From Pseudooceanicola sp. HF7 (GTDB lineage Bacteria; Pseudomonadota; Alphaproteobacteria; Rhodobacterales; Rhodobacteraceae): a DNA stretch of 64,000 nt. The notes below the pieces were generated by a model that was not told the origin of the DNA, did no database searches, and was given only the letters and a program-made list of their open reading frames with translations. The translations under genes and the position numbers were made by a program. Position 1 is the stretch's first letter. Each line of letters begins with the position of its first letter. The DNA lies in the NCBI RefSeq assembly GCF_011806405.1, contig NZ_JAATOW010000001.1, forward strand, positions 1 through 64,000, written 5' to 3'. Shown here piece by piece: positions 15,514-23,166 of this stretch.

Positions 15514-16601
15514 TCGCCGCTCGGCATGGTCCCGGTGATACCGTCCACGAAGAAGTCCATCGTCCAGAGCGCATCGTCGGGCAGGACGTCGCCTTCCGCG
15601 ACCACTTCGGTTCCGTCACGGGCCATGAGGGGGCCGGCGAAGGGCTGGAGCTCTCCGGCGATGATCTGTGCCTTGGCCTCTGCGACCTTGGCGCGGGTCT
15701 CTTCGCTGACGGAGGGGCCGAAGGGCGCCAGGTCCACCACGCCAGAGGCAAGACCGGCGAACCAGCCCCATTCCTCGGGCTGCCAGGTGCCGTCGATCAC
15801 TTCCTGGATGCGCGGGGTCAGGTAGGCCTCCCAGTTGAACACGACGGAGGTCAGGATGCCTTCGGGGGCGGCCGCGGACATGTCGATCTGGTAGCCGATG
15901 GCGCCGGCCCCGCGTTCCTCTGCCGCGCTGAGGGCGGAGGCGGCGGACAGGTCGGTGGCGATCACGTCAGCGCCCTGGTCCAGGATCGCTTCGGAGACCT
16001 GGCCTTCCTTCACCGGATCCCACCAGGAGTTGGTATAGACCACGGTGGTGTCGATGCCCGGTTTCACCGCCTGGGCGCCGCGGGCGAAGCCGTTGACGTC
16101 CCAGTTGACCACGCCCACCGGGAAGCCGGCCAGCATGCCGATCTTGTCCGCCTCCGAGGTATCGGCCGCCGTCATCCCGGCCAGGTACCAGGCTTCGTAG
16201 GTGCGGGCGTAGAAGCTTTCCATGTTGGCGCCGTTATGCACGCCGGAGGCGTTGAAGAAGGCGACATGGGGATAGGCCTGCGCGGCCTCGAACATGGCTT
16301 CGGAATAGCCGTAGGTGGTGCCCACGATGATGTTGTAGCCGCGCTGGACGTAAAGATCGATCGCCGCCCGCAGGCGCGTTGCCTCTTCGGGGATGTTCTC
16401 TGCCACGGCGATATCGAGGTCGAGGTCCTCTGCCAGGGCCGCGCGGCCCTTGTCGATGGCTTCGTTCCAGCCGCCGTCCTGTGCCACGGAGGCATAGATG
16501 AAGGCGACCTTCGGTTCCGATGTCAGCTCGAAGGCGCTGGCCGCGACGGGCAGCGAAAGCGCCAGGAGGCCAGCCGGAAGAGCGGCGCGCAATGTGGTCA
16601 T
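15510..16601 (-). CDS. BMP-family ABC transporter substrate-binding protein
   Basis: A 363-residue periplasmic lipoprotein-family (Bmp/PnrA/Med type) binding protein, here with an ordinary signal peptide (MTTLRAALPAGLLALSLPVA, cleavage near ASA-F). Residues FIYASVAQDGGWNEAIDKGR and VGTTYGYSEAMFEAAQAYP fit the family that binds purine or pyrimidine nucleosides and related bases. The ATG at 16601 is preceded by AAAGGAC; the longer in-frame extension lacks a ribosome site and would spoil the signal peptide. It heads the four-gene importer operon and is divergent from a LysR gene. Confidence 0.9.
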   Translation of the reverse strand: MTTLRAALPAGLLALSLPVAASAFELTSEPKVAFIYASVAQDGGWNEAIDKGRAALAEDLDLDIAVAENIPEEATRLRAAIDLYVQRGYNIIVGTTYGYSEAMFEAAQAYPHVAFFNASGVHNGANMESFYARTYEAWYLAGMTAADTSEADKIGMLAGFPVGVVNWDVNGFARGAQAVKPGIDTTVVYTNSWWDPVKEGQVSEAILDQGADVIATDLSAASALSAAEERGAGAIGYQIDMSAAAPEGILTSVVFNWEAYLTPRIQEVIDGTWQPEEWGWFAGLASGVVDLAPFGPSVSEETRAKVAEAKAQIIAGELQPFAGPLMARDGTEVVAEGDVLPDDALWTMDFFVDGITGTMPSGE

Positions 16602-16814
16602 GAAGAATGTCCTTTCCCTAGGGGGTCCCTGTTTGGTTCGTCTGGCGTCCAGCCCGGGGGATGGTCCGGTGCCGTCTCGGGGCGGTCTTGTGCCGGGCCG
16701 CCGGGCTGAGCGCTTTTTGGGCGTTTTGCCGTCCCGCCGGTCGAATCCGGTGGCGGGCAGACAAGGTTTGCTTGCCTGATCCAAAGCCATATGTTCAGAA
16801 AAATGGACAGAATT

Positions 16815-16829
16815 TCCGTCATGAACGGA
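16815..16829. promoter_or_regulatory. Candidate LysR-binding box between the BMP operon and lysR
   Basis: TCCGT-CATGA-ACGGA is a 15-base inverted repeat located 30 bases before the LysR start codon, in the 257-base divergent region. Size and symmetry fit a LysR-type (T-N11-A-like) box, which in divergent layouts usually controls both directions. A GC-rich hairpin lies at about 16732-16758. The identity of the binding protein is inferred from position. Confidence 0.45.
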
Positions 16830-16858
16830 TTAAAAGACAAGAATATGGACGATTGCTG

Positions 16859-17818
16859 ATGAATTTTCAGGCGCTGAGCACCTTCCTGAAGGTGGCGGAG
16901 ACGGGCTCTGTCTCCGTGGCGTCGCGGCTGCACGGGCAGGCGAAATCCTCCATCAGCCTGAAGCTCAAGCAGCTTGAGGAAGAGGTGGGGGCAGAGCTGT
17001 TCACCCGCCGTGGCCGCGCGCTGGAACTGACGGATGCGGGCCGGGTGCTGGTGGAGCGGGGCCAGCATATCCTGTCGCTCTGCGATGACACGGCGGCGGC
17101 GGTGGCCTCCATGCAGGACGAGGCGGCGGGGGTGCTGCGGGTCGGCGCCTCTGGCGAATTCGGCACGGCGCTGAATGCGCAGATGCTGCAGGCCTTCCGC
17201 GCGGTGCATCCCAAGATCCAGCTGGACCTGGTGTTCTTTTCGCCCTCCGTCTTCCTGGACATGAGCCGGCAGAAGGTCTTTGACGCCGTGCTCTCCTTCG
17301 AGGATGTCTCAGGCCCCGGCGCGGAAGAGCTGACGACGCTGCGCTACGCCCTGCACGCCAGCCCCAGCTACCTTGAGGCCCATGGCATGCCCACCGATGT
17401 GGCGGACCTGGCGCGCCACAAGGGCGTGATCTACCGCGATGCGGAGGGGCTGCGCCCCTGGCGGCTGAGCGACGGCACCCGCAGCGAAGAGATCCTGCCG
17501 CCCGCCGATATCGTCACCAACGATTACTGGACCACCAAGTATTTCGCCGTCGCCGGGGCCGGGCTGGCCCTGCTGCCGGCCTTCTTTACCGAGTTGGAGG
17601 TGCGCGAAGGCCACCTGGTGCCGGTGCTGCCGGACTGGCGCAGTGAAGAGCGCAGCATCACCCTGCGCGTGCCGGACCCGCGCTATGTCGCGCCCAAGAC
17701 CCGTGCCTTCATCGCCTTCTGCAAATCCTACTTCCAGCCCGGCTTCGACTTTGCCGGGCCCCGTTACTTCGTGGAGGCGCTGCGCTTTCCCGACCCGACC
17801 AAAGGAGAAAGAGAATGA
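16859..17818 (+). CDS. LysR-family transcriptional regulator
   Basis: A 319-residue LysR-type regulator. The winged helix (NFQALSTFLKVAETGSVSVA, then SSISLKLKQLEEEVG) is followed by an effector-binding domain. The ATG at 16859 starts the family's conserved N terminus; the open frame runs 66 codons further upstream, but that part covers the divergent promoter region and was rejected. Its stop overlaps the start of the oxygenase gene (ATGA), so the two are co-translated. It probably controls the divergent BMP transporter operon and the oxygenase. Confidence 0.92.
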   Translation: MNFQALSTFLKVAETGSVSVASRLHGQAKSSISLKLKQLEEEVGAELFTRRGRALELTDAGRVLVERGQHILSLCDDTAAAVASMQDEAAGVLRVGASGEFGTALNAQMLQAFRAVHPKIQLDLVFFSPSVFLDMSRQKVFDAVLSFEDVSGPGAEELTTLRYALHASPSYLEAHGMPTDVADLARHKGVIYRDAEGLRPWRLSDGTRSEEILPPADIVTNDYWTTKYFAVAGAGLALLPAFFTELEVREGHLVPVLPDWRSEERSITLRVPDPRYVAPKTRAFIAFCKSYFQPGFDFAGPRYFVEALRFPDPTKGERE

Positions 17819-18861
17819 CCTCACTGACCACCGGAAACGGACCGCGCCTGCTGAAGGGCAGTGGCCTGGACGCGGAACGCGTGCCCTTCGACAGCCTGCC
17901 CGTGATCGACCTGGCGCCGATCTTCGGCGAGGATCCGGAGGCCAAGCGCGCCCTGGCGGTCGCCCTGCGCCGCGCCTGTTCGGAAGTGGGCTTCTTCTAC
18001 GTCAAGAACCACGGCGTGCCCCAGGCGGTGATCGAGGGCGCCTTTGCCACCGCGCAGCGCTACTTTGCCCAGAGCACGGAAGAGAAGATGGCGATCCATG
18101 TCGCCAAGTCGCGCAACAACCGCGGCTATGCCGCGCTGCTGGAAGAGAACACCGATCCGACAGCGCGCGGCGACCTGCATGAAAGCTGGGATATGGCGCT
18201 GGAAGTGCCCGCCGATGACGCCGATGTGCTGGCCGGCAAGGTGCTTTACGGCCCCAACCAGTGGCCCGAGGGCGACGCCGCCTTCCGCGCCGACGTGGAG
18301 TCTTACTACGACGAGATGCTGCGCCTGTCGCGCGCGCTGCTGCATGCCTTCGCGCTGTCGCTGGAGCTGGAAGAGGCGCATTTCGATCCGCTGGTCGAAA
18401 AGCCCCTGGCGACCCTGCGCCTGCTGCACTACCCGCCCCAGGAAGGCGAGGTGGACGAGCGCCAGATCGGCATCGGCGCGCATTCGGATTACGAGTGTTT
18501 CACCATCCTGGCCCAGGACGATATCCGCGCCCTCCAGGTGCTGAATTCCGACGGGGACTGGGTCAGCGCGCCGCCGCTGCCCGGGCATTTCGTGGTCAAT
18601 ATCGGCGACCAGATGGCGCGCTGGACCAATGACCTGTTTGCTTCCACCGTGCACCGGGCGATCAACCGCTCCGGGGTCGAGCGGTATTCCATCCCGTTCT
18701 TCTTCGGCCCCAGCTACGATTCCGTGATTGAGCCGCTGGAGAGCTGCGTAGACGACGCGCATCCGGCAAAATATGCCGCCGTCACATCGGGCGCCTATAT
18801 CAACGGGCGCTTCGCCGAAACGCTGGCCCATTACGACCCGACCAAGGAACTGGCGGACTGA
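17815..18861 (+). CDS. Isopenicillin N synthase-family Fe(II)/2-oxoglutarate-dependent oxygenase
   Basis: A 348-residue member of the IPNS-like oxygenase family with an N-terminal DIOX_N-like region (LPVIDLAPIFGEDPEA, VGFFYVKNHGVP) and the jelly-roll core. Iron ligands H223, D225 (GAHSDYECFT) and H280 (STVHRAINR) are present, and R290 with S292 (ERYSI) is the 2-oxoglutarate-binding pair. The enzyme should couple 2-oxoglutarate decarboxylation to hydroxylation of a substrate. Linkage to a nucleoside-type importer through the shared LysR gene makes a nucleobase or nucleoside substrate plausible; fungal thymine 7-hydroxylase belongs to the same superfamily. This is inference. Confidence 0.85.
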   Translation: MTSLTTGNGPRLLKGSGLDAERVPFDSLPVIDLAPIFGEDPEAKRALAVALRRACSEVGFFYVKNHGVPQAVIEGAFATAQRYFAQSTEEKMAIHVAKSRNNRGYAALLEENTDPTARGDLHESWDMALEVPADDADVLAGKVLYGPNQWPEGDAAFRADVESYYDEMLRLSRALLHAFALSLELEEAHFDPLVEKPLATLRLLHYPPQEGEVDERQIGIGAHSDYECFTILAQDDIRALQVLNSDGDWVSAPPLPGHFVVNIGDQMARWTNDLFASTVHRAINRSGVERYSIPFFFGPSYDSVIEPLESCVDDAHPAKYAAVTSGAYINGRFAETLAHYDPTKELAD

Positions 18862-19310
18862 CGCCTGACTGCGCCGGGATGTTTCCCGGAAGACGACCGG
18901 GAGCCGGGGAAGGTCCCCCGGCTCCTGAGAGCCCTTCACGGAAGAGGCCTACAGGCGCAGGTTCTCGCGCGCCTCCACGCGGGGTTCTGGTCAATCCCAC
19001 CACCCATGTCCGCAGCGCCCCCGCGCTCCTTCTTCTTGCCGGCAAACTCCGGGGGAGACGTCCGAGAGGGGCATCGAGCCCCGCTCGGGCGTCGGGGGCA
19101 GAGCCCCCGGCGGCGCTTGCAGTGAGGTGCAGGCCCCGGCCTGAGCGCAGCGAGGTTGGCAACCCGCCTGATGAACATTGTCGTAACCGGTCGCGCGGCT
19201 CTTGGTCGTCGCGGGGGCAGGAGCTCTGCCCCTCTGCGCGTGCCGCGCATTCACCCCGGAGTTTTTCGGCAAGAAGAAGGGGCAGGGGCGCGCGATTTGG
19301 CGGCTGGGGG
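18862..19310. other. 449-base intergenic region with an inverted composite repeat
   Basis: No gene is supported. It separates the converging ends of the oxygenase and tauR genes. A G-rich hairpin lies near 18875-18925, and most of the rest is a composite inverted element bounded by the arms at 19028-19055 and 19254-19280. Open frames here are translations of the repeats. Confidence 0.6.
19028..19280. repeat. Composite inverted repeat, copy 1
   Basis: Outer arms (19028-19055 and 19254-19280, inverted) share the core CTTCTTGCCG, one or two variable bases, then AAACTCYGGGG. Between them are G/C-rich hairpin parts such as GGGGGCAGAGCCCCC (19087-19101). The same arms occur at 42952-43021 in the opposite order, so this is a dispersed intergenic repeat, not a gene. 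Confidence 0.7.
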
Positions 19311-20801
19311 TCAGCCGCTTTCTTGCAGGGCGGCCTGGAAGTTCTGGTCGATGGCCTGGGCGATATGGGCGACGCCTTCGTCGATGCGCGCGGAGGGGAT
19401 GGAGGAATAGGCGAGCCGGTAGTAGCGCTTGCTGTCCTCTCCGTCGGCAAAGAAGGCCTCTCCGGGTTCGATCAGGACGGAGTGTTGGCGCAGCTCCATT
19501 GCCAGCCGGGTGGTATCCACCAGCGCGGGGGCCTTCATCCAGAAGGACGAGCCGCCGAAGGTTTCGGGCGCGGCGGGGGTGAGGCCGTGGGTGCGCAGGC
19601 TTTGTTCCATGATCGCGCGGCGCTTACGGTAACTGCGCGCCATGCGGGTGATCTGGGCATCGAAATGGCCGAGGGACAGAAAGTAGGCCGTGGTGCGCTG
19701 CATGTGGCTGGGCGGGTGGCGCAGCACCATGGAGCGCAGGGCGCGGGCCTCGGTTATGAAGGGTTCCGGCGCGACGATGAAGCCAAGCCGCAGGCCCGGG
19801 AAGATCGATTTCGAAAAAGAGCCCATGTAGACGACCGACCCGGCCCGATCCAGCGACTTGAGCGCGGGGGAGGGGGACTTGAGGAAGGACATCTCGAATT
19901 CGTAGTCGTCCTCGACGATGACGAAGCCTTCGCGTTCGGACCGTTCGAGCAAGGCGCGGCGGCGGGCCAGCGGCATGGTGGCATTGGAGGGGCAATGGTG
20001 CGAGGGCGTGGTAAAGACCACGTCCGCCCCTTCCGGGATCCTGTCCGGGGGCAGCCCGTCCTGGTCCACGTCCACGACCTCCAGGTTGCAGCGTGACTGG
20101 CGCAGGATATGGCGCAGGCCGGGGTAGCAGGGATTTTCCAGTACCGCCTTGCGCCGCTGGGTCAGCAGCAGCTGCGCCGTCATCCAGAGCGCGTGCTGGG
20201 CGCCCATGGTGATCAGGATCTCTTCCGGGCGGGCGGTGATGCCCCGGCGCGGCAGGATCTGGCGCAGGATGAACTCCAGCAGCATCGGGTCATCGCGTTC
20301 GTAGTGGTCGGTGGCCAGGGTGTCGAAATCCTTGCGCCCGACCGCCTTGAGCGCGCAGGCGCGCCAGTTGCGGTGATCGAACAGGCCCGCGTCGCTTTGC
20401 CCGTAGATGAAGGGGTACTTGTAATCGCGCCAGTTGGCGGGCCGCACGATGGGCAGCGTATCGGAGAACTTCTGGCTGATCTTGCGCCCCCAGTCGACCT
20501 GTGGCCCGCCCGGGCGGTCTGACACCGGCAGGACGGGGCGCTGGGGCGCGGCCTCTGCCACGAAGAAGCCCGAGCGCCCGCGCGAGGTCAGGTATTCGCT
20601 GGCCACCAGCTCCGTATAGGCATTGGTCACCGTGATCCGCGCCACGCCCAGGTGATCGGCCAGCTGGCGGGTGGAGGGCATCTTTTCGCCGGCCAGGCAG
20701 CGGCCCGAGAGGATCGCTTCGGAGACGATCTGCTGGATCTGCTGTTGCAGCGTGGTTTCGCGGTCACCGGAAAGAAAGAAAGTCTCGGCGGGAATGGCCA
20801 T
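19311..20801 (-). CDS. tauR: MocR-family regulator (GntR helix-turn-helix plus aminotransferase domain), TauR-like
   Basis: A 496-residue MocR-type regulator. The GntR winged helix covers about 15-82 (GEKMPSTRQLADHLGVARIT), and a fold-type I aminotransferase domain covers about 125-490 with D298 (VEDDYE) and the PLP lysine K331 (GSFSKSIFPG). It would bind PLP and sense an amino compound. It is divergent from tauABC, and the intergenic region holds two copies of the published Rhodobacter TauR motif CTGGACYTAA, which supports TauR, an activator of taurine genes. PdxR and GabR are close relatives with the same architecture. Confidence 0.82.
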   Translation of the reverse strand: MAIPAETFFLSGDRETTLQQQIQQIVSEAILSGRCLAGEKMPSTRQLADHLGVARITVTNAYTELVASEYLTSRGRSGFFVAEAAPQRPVLPVSDRPGGPQVDWGRKISQKFSDTLPIVRPANWRDYKYPFIYGQSDAGLFDHRNWRACALKAVGRKDFDTLATDHYERDDPMLLEFILRQILPRRGITARPEEILITMGAQHALWMTAQLLLTQRRKAVLENPCYPGLRHILRQSRCNLEVVDVDQDGLPPDRIPEGADVVFTTPSHHCPSNATMPLARRRALLERSEREGFVIVEDDYEFEMSFLKSPSPALKSLDRAGSVVYMGSFSKSIFPGLRLGFIVAPEPFITEARALRSMVLRHPPSHMQRTTAYFLSLGHFDAQITRMARSYRKRRAIMEQSLRTHGLTPAAPETFGGSSFWMKAPALVDTTRLAMELRQHSVLIEPGEAFFADGEDSKRYYRLAYSSIPSARIDEGVAHIAQAIDQNFQAALQESG

Positions 20802-21279
20802 GTGGATCTATCACCCTGTCTGTCTGGTCCTATCCTTGCAGGCTTTCACGGGAAAGGCGATGGGCGGCGATATGACCACCGCAGGCAGAGTGGGGCGTGT
20901 TGATTTAGCGGGCGTCTGGTTGGCAGGCGGGGCGGCTTAAGGTGTGAAATTGGCCGGACCGGCTTGCGGTGCAGACCGCTGGGGCGGGCGCGGAAAAGGG
21001 CGCGAAAGCCGGGAAAAGGCGGCCCCCATCGGGGATCGCGCGGGGCTGCGCTGCCTTTGCCGTGCCTATTGCTGTGGCAGTTTTAGGGCCAGAAACCATC
21101 CATGCTTAGGTCCAGAAAGCCGGCCCTGTTGTCAGCTTTAAAGGGCTGTCCTTAGCTATTTGCAAGACGGAGCGGGGGCGGCCGGGCGCGACTGGCGCAT
21201 GGCTCCCCCTTTGCGAAAACAGGATGACCTGCCGCGAGTCCGGTCGAAGAGCCGGGCCGACACCAACAAGGAGAGAGAT
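20802..21279. other. 478-base divergent regulatory region between tauR and tauA
   Basis: No gene is supported. The region carries the promoters of tauR (minus) and tauABC (plus). The TauR-like direct repeats at 21083-21115 lie about 165 bases before the tauA start codon. Nothing else was recognised. Confidence 0.6.
21083..21115 (-). promoter_or_regulatory. Two direct repeats matching the TauR-binding motif
   Basis: Read on the minus strand the sites are CTGGACCTAA (21115-21106, a perfect match to CTGGACYTAA) and CTGGCCCTAA (21092-21083, one mismatch), 23 bases apart in the same orientation. Paired direct repeats are typical of MocR-family regulators. The motif is recalled from work on Rhodobacter capsulatus TauR. 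Confidence 0.65.
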
Positions 21280-22278
21280 ATGAAACGAACCATCACCACG
21301 CTTCTCGCCGGGACGGCGATGCTGCTGGGCACCCAGGGGGCGCAGGCCGATATCACCGTCGGTTACTTCCTCGAATGGCCGATGCCCTTCCTGGCGGCCA
21401 AGGCCGAAGGTCTTTACGACGAGGCCCTGGGTGAGACCGTCAACGGGGTCAGCTTCGAGACGGGCACCGCGATGTCGGCGGCCATGGCCTCTGGCGACGT
21501 GCAGATCTCTGTCAGCCAGGGGGTGCCGCCCTTCGTGGTCGCGGCCTCTGCGGGGCAGGCGATCCAGGTGGTGGACGTGGCCGTGAGCTATTCCGAAAAC
21601 GACAACTGCGTCGTGGCCACGGAGCTTGAGATTGACAAGACCACGGCAGCGGACCTGGAAGGCAAGACCGTGGCGGTGCCGATCGGAACGGCGGCGCATT
21701 ACGGCTTCCTGCGCCAGATGGATCATTTTGGCGTGCCGCTGGACAGCCTTGAGATCGTGGACATGGCGCCGGTGGACGGGGCCGCGGCGCTGGCCCAGGG
21801 CGCGGTCGATTTCGCCTGCGGCTACGGCGGTGGCCTGACCCGCATGAAGGAACATGGCAACGTGCTGCTGACCGGCGCGGAGAAGGAAGAGCTGGGCATC
21901 CTGGTCTTCGACGTGACCTCTGCCCCCACCGATTTCATCGCCGAGAACGAGGAACTGGTGTCCAGCTTCCTCAAGGTGACGGCGGAGGCCAACGCCAAGT
22001 GGGTCTCCGGTGCGGGCGGAGAGGCCATGCTGGCCGCCATCGCCCAGGAATCCGGCATGGATCCCGAGGCCACCGCCGCCGCGATCGAGACCTTCACCTT
22101 CCCGACCGTGGAACAGCAGCTGTCCGAAAAGTGGCTGGGCGGCAATGCGCAGAGCTTCATGAAGGGCGTCGCGGATGTCTTCGTGGAAGCGGGCTCCATC
22201 GACAGCGCGCTGGACAGCTACGAGGGCTCCGTCAACACCGCCCCGCTCGCCGCGATCGCGGACGACGTGCAGGGCTGA
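21280..22278 (+). CDS. tauA: Taurine ABC transporter substrate-binding protein
   Basis: A 332-residue periplasmic binding protein of the TauA/SsuA/NMT1 group. The signal peptide (MKRTITTLLAGTAMLLGTQG, cleavage after AQA at 23) is followed by the typical VGYFLEWPMPFLAAKAEG opening. AAGGAGAGAG lies just before the ATG; the frame extends upstream but without a ribosome site. TauA captures taurine for TauBC. Assignment to taurine rather than another sulphonate rests on the divergent TauR-like gene and its binding sites. Confidence 0.87.
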   Translation: MKRTITTLLAGTAMLLGTQGAQADITVGYFLEWPMPFLAAKAEGLYDEALGETVNGVSFETGTAMSAAMASGDVQISVSQGVPPFVVAASAGQAIQVVDVAVSYSENDNCVVATELEIDKTTAADLEGKTVAVPIGTAAHYGFLRQMDHFGVPLDSLEIVDMAPVDGAAALAQGAVDFACGYGGGLTRMKEHGNVLLTGAEKEELGILVFDVTSAPTDFIAENEELVSSFLKVTAEANAKWVSGAGGEAMLAAIAQESGMDPEATAAAIETFTFPTVEQQLSEKWLGGNAQSFMKGVADVFVEAGSIDSALDSYEGSVNTAPLAAIADDVQG

Positions 22279-22365
22279 TCCCCCGTCGGGGCGGTGCCGC
22301 GCGCATCGCCCCGACCCGGCGCACATCTTCATCACATGTCAGATCAAACGGGGGACCAGGCCAGT

Positions 22366-23166
22366 ATGGATGGGCTTCAGATAGACAATATTTCCATGCG
22401 GTTCGACCTTCCGAACGGCAAGCACGTCCAGGCGCTTGAGAACGTGTCCCTTTCGCTGGAGAAGGGAGAGATCCTTTCCGTCCTTGGTCCCTCTGGCTGC
22501 GGCAAGTCCACGCTGCTCAACATCCTTGCCGGGTTCCTGGCGCAGACCTCTGGCCAGGTGCTGATGAACGGCAAGGCGATCTCCGGCCCCGGGCCGGAGC
22601 GCGGCATGGTCTTTCAGAAAGGCGCACTGTTCGAATGGATGAACGTGCGGCGCAACGTGGATTTCGGCCCCCGCATGAAGGGGATGCCGGAGGTGGAGCG
22701 CAACACCATCGTGGAGAACCTGCTGGATACGGTGGGTCTGCGCGACTTCAAGGAAAAGGCGGTTTACGAGCTGTCGGGCGGCATGCAGCAGCGGGTCGCC
22801 CTGGCGCGCTGCCTGGCCAATGACCCGGACGTGATCCTGATGGATGAACCGCTGGGCGCGCTGGATGCGCTGACGCGCGAAAAGATGCAGGGGCTGATCC
22901 TGAAGCTCTGGAAGGAGACCGGTAAGACCGTGATCCTGATCACCCACTCCGTGGAAGAGGCCCTGTTGCTGGGCGAGCGCCTGCTGGTCATGGCGCCGCG
23001 TCCGGGCCGCATCCACAAGGAATATCGCCTGCCCTTCGCCGAACGCGCCGTGGGCGCGGATCTGCGCGAGGTCAAGAAAAGCCCCGGCTTCGCGGAAACG
23101 CGGGACGAGATCCTGTCGATGATCTGGGAAATGGAAGAGGAAATCATGGGCGGAGCGGAAGCATGA
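22366..23166 (+). CDS. tauB: Taurine ABC transporter ATP-binding protein
   Basis: A 266-residue ABC ATPase with Walker A GPSGCGKST (41-49), Q-loop MVFQKGALFEW, signature LSGGMQQRVALAR, Walker B VILMDEPLGALD and the switch histidine in LITHSVEEA. The protein drives taurine import with TauA and TauC. The start at 22366 is preferred because GGGGGA lies about ten bases upstream; ATG codons at 22336 and 22294 are in frame but have no visible ribosome site. The stop overlaps the tauC start by ATGA. Confidence 0.88.
   Translation: MDGLQIDNISMRFDLPNGKHVQALENVSLSLEKGEILSVLGPSGCGKSTLLNILAGFLAQTSGQVLMNGKAISGPGPERGMVFQKGALFEWMNVRRNVDFGPRMKGMPEVERNTIVENLLDTVGLRDFKEKAVYELSGGMQQRVALARCLANDPDVILMDEPLGALDALTREKMQGLILKLWKETGKTVILITHSVEEALLLGERLLVMAPRPGRIHKEYRLPFAERAVGADLREVKKSPGFAETRDEILSMIWEMEEEIMGGAEA

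Noticed and set aside
16732-16758. tRNA-like T-loop sequence (GGTCGAATCC)
   Set aside because: No acceptor stem, anticodon arm or D arm could be built around it; it is part of a small GC hairpin in the lysR/BMP promoter region.
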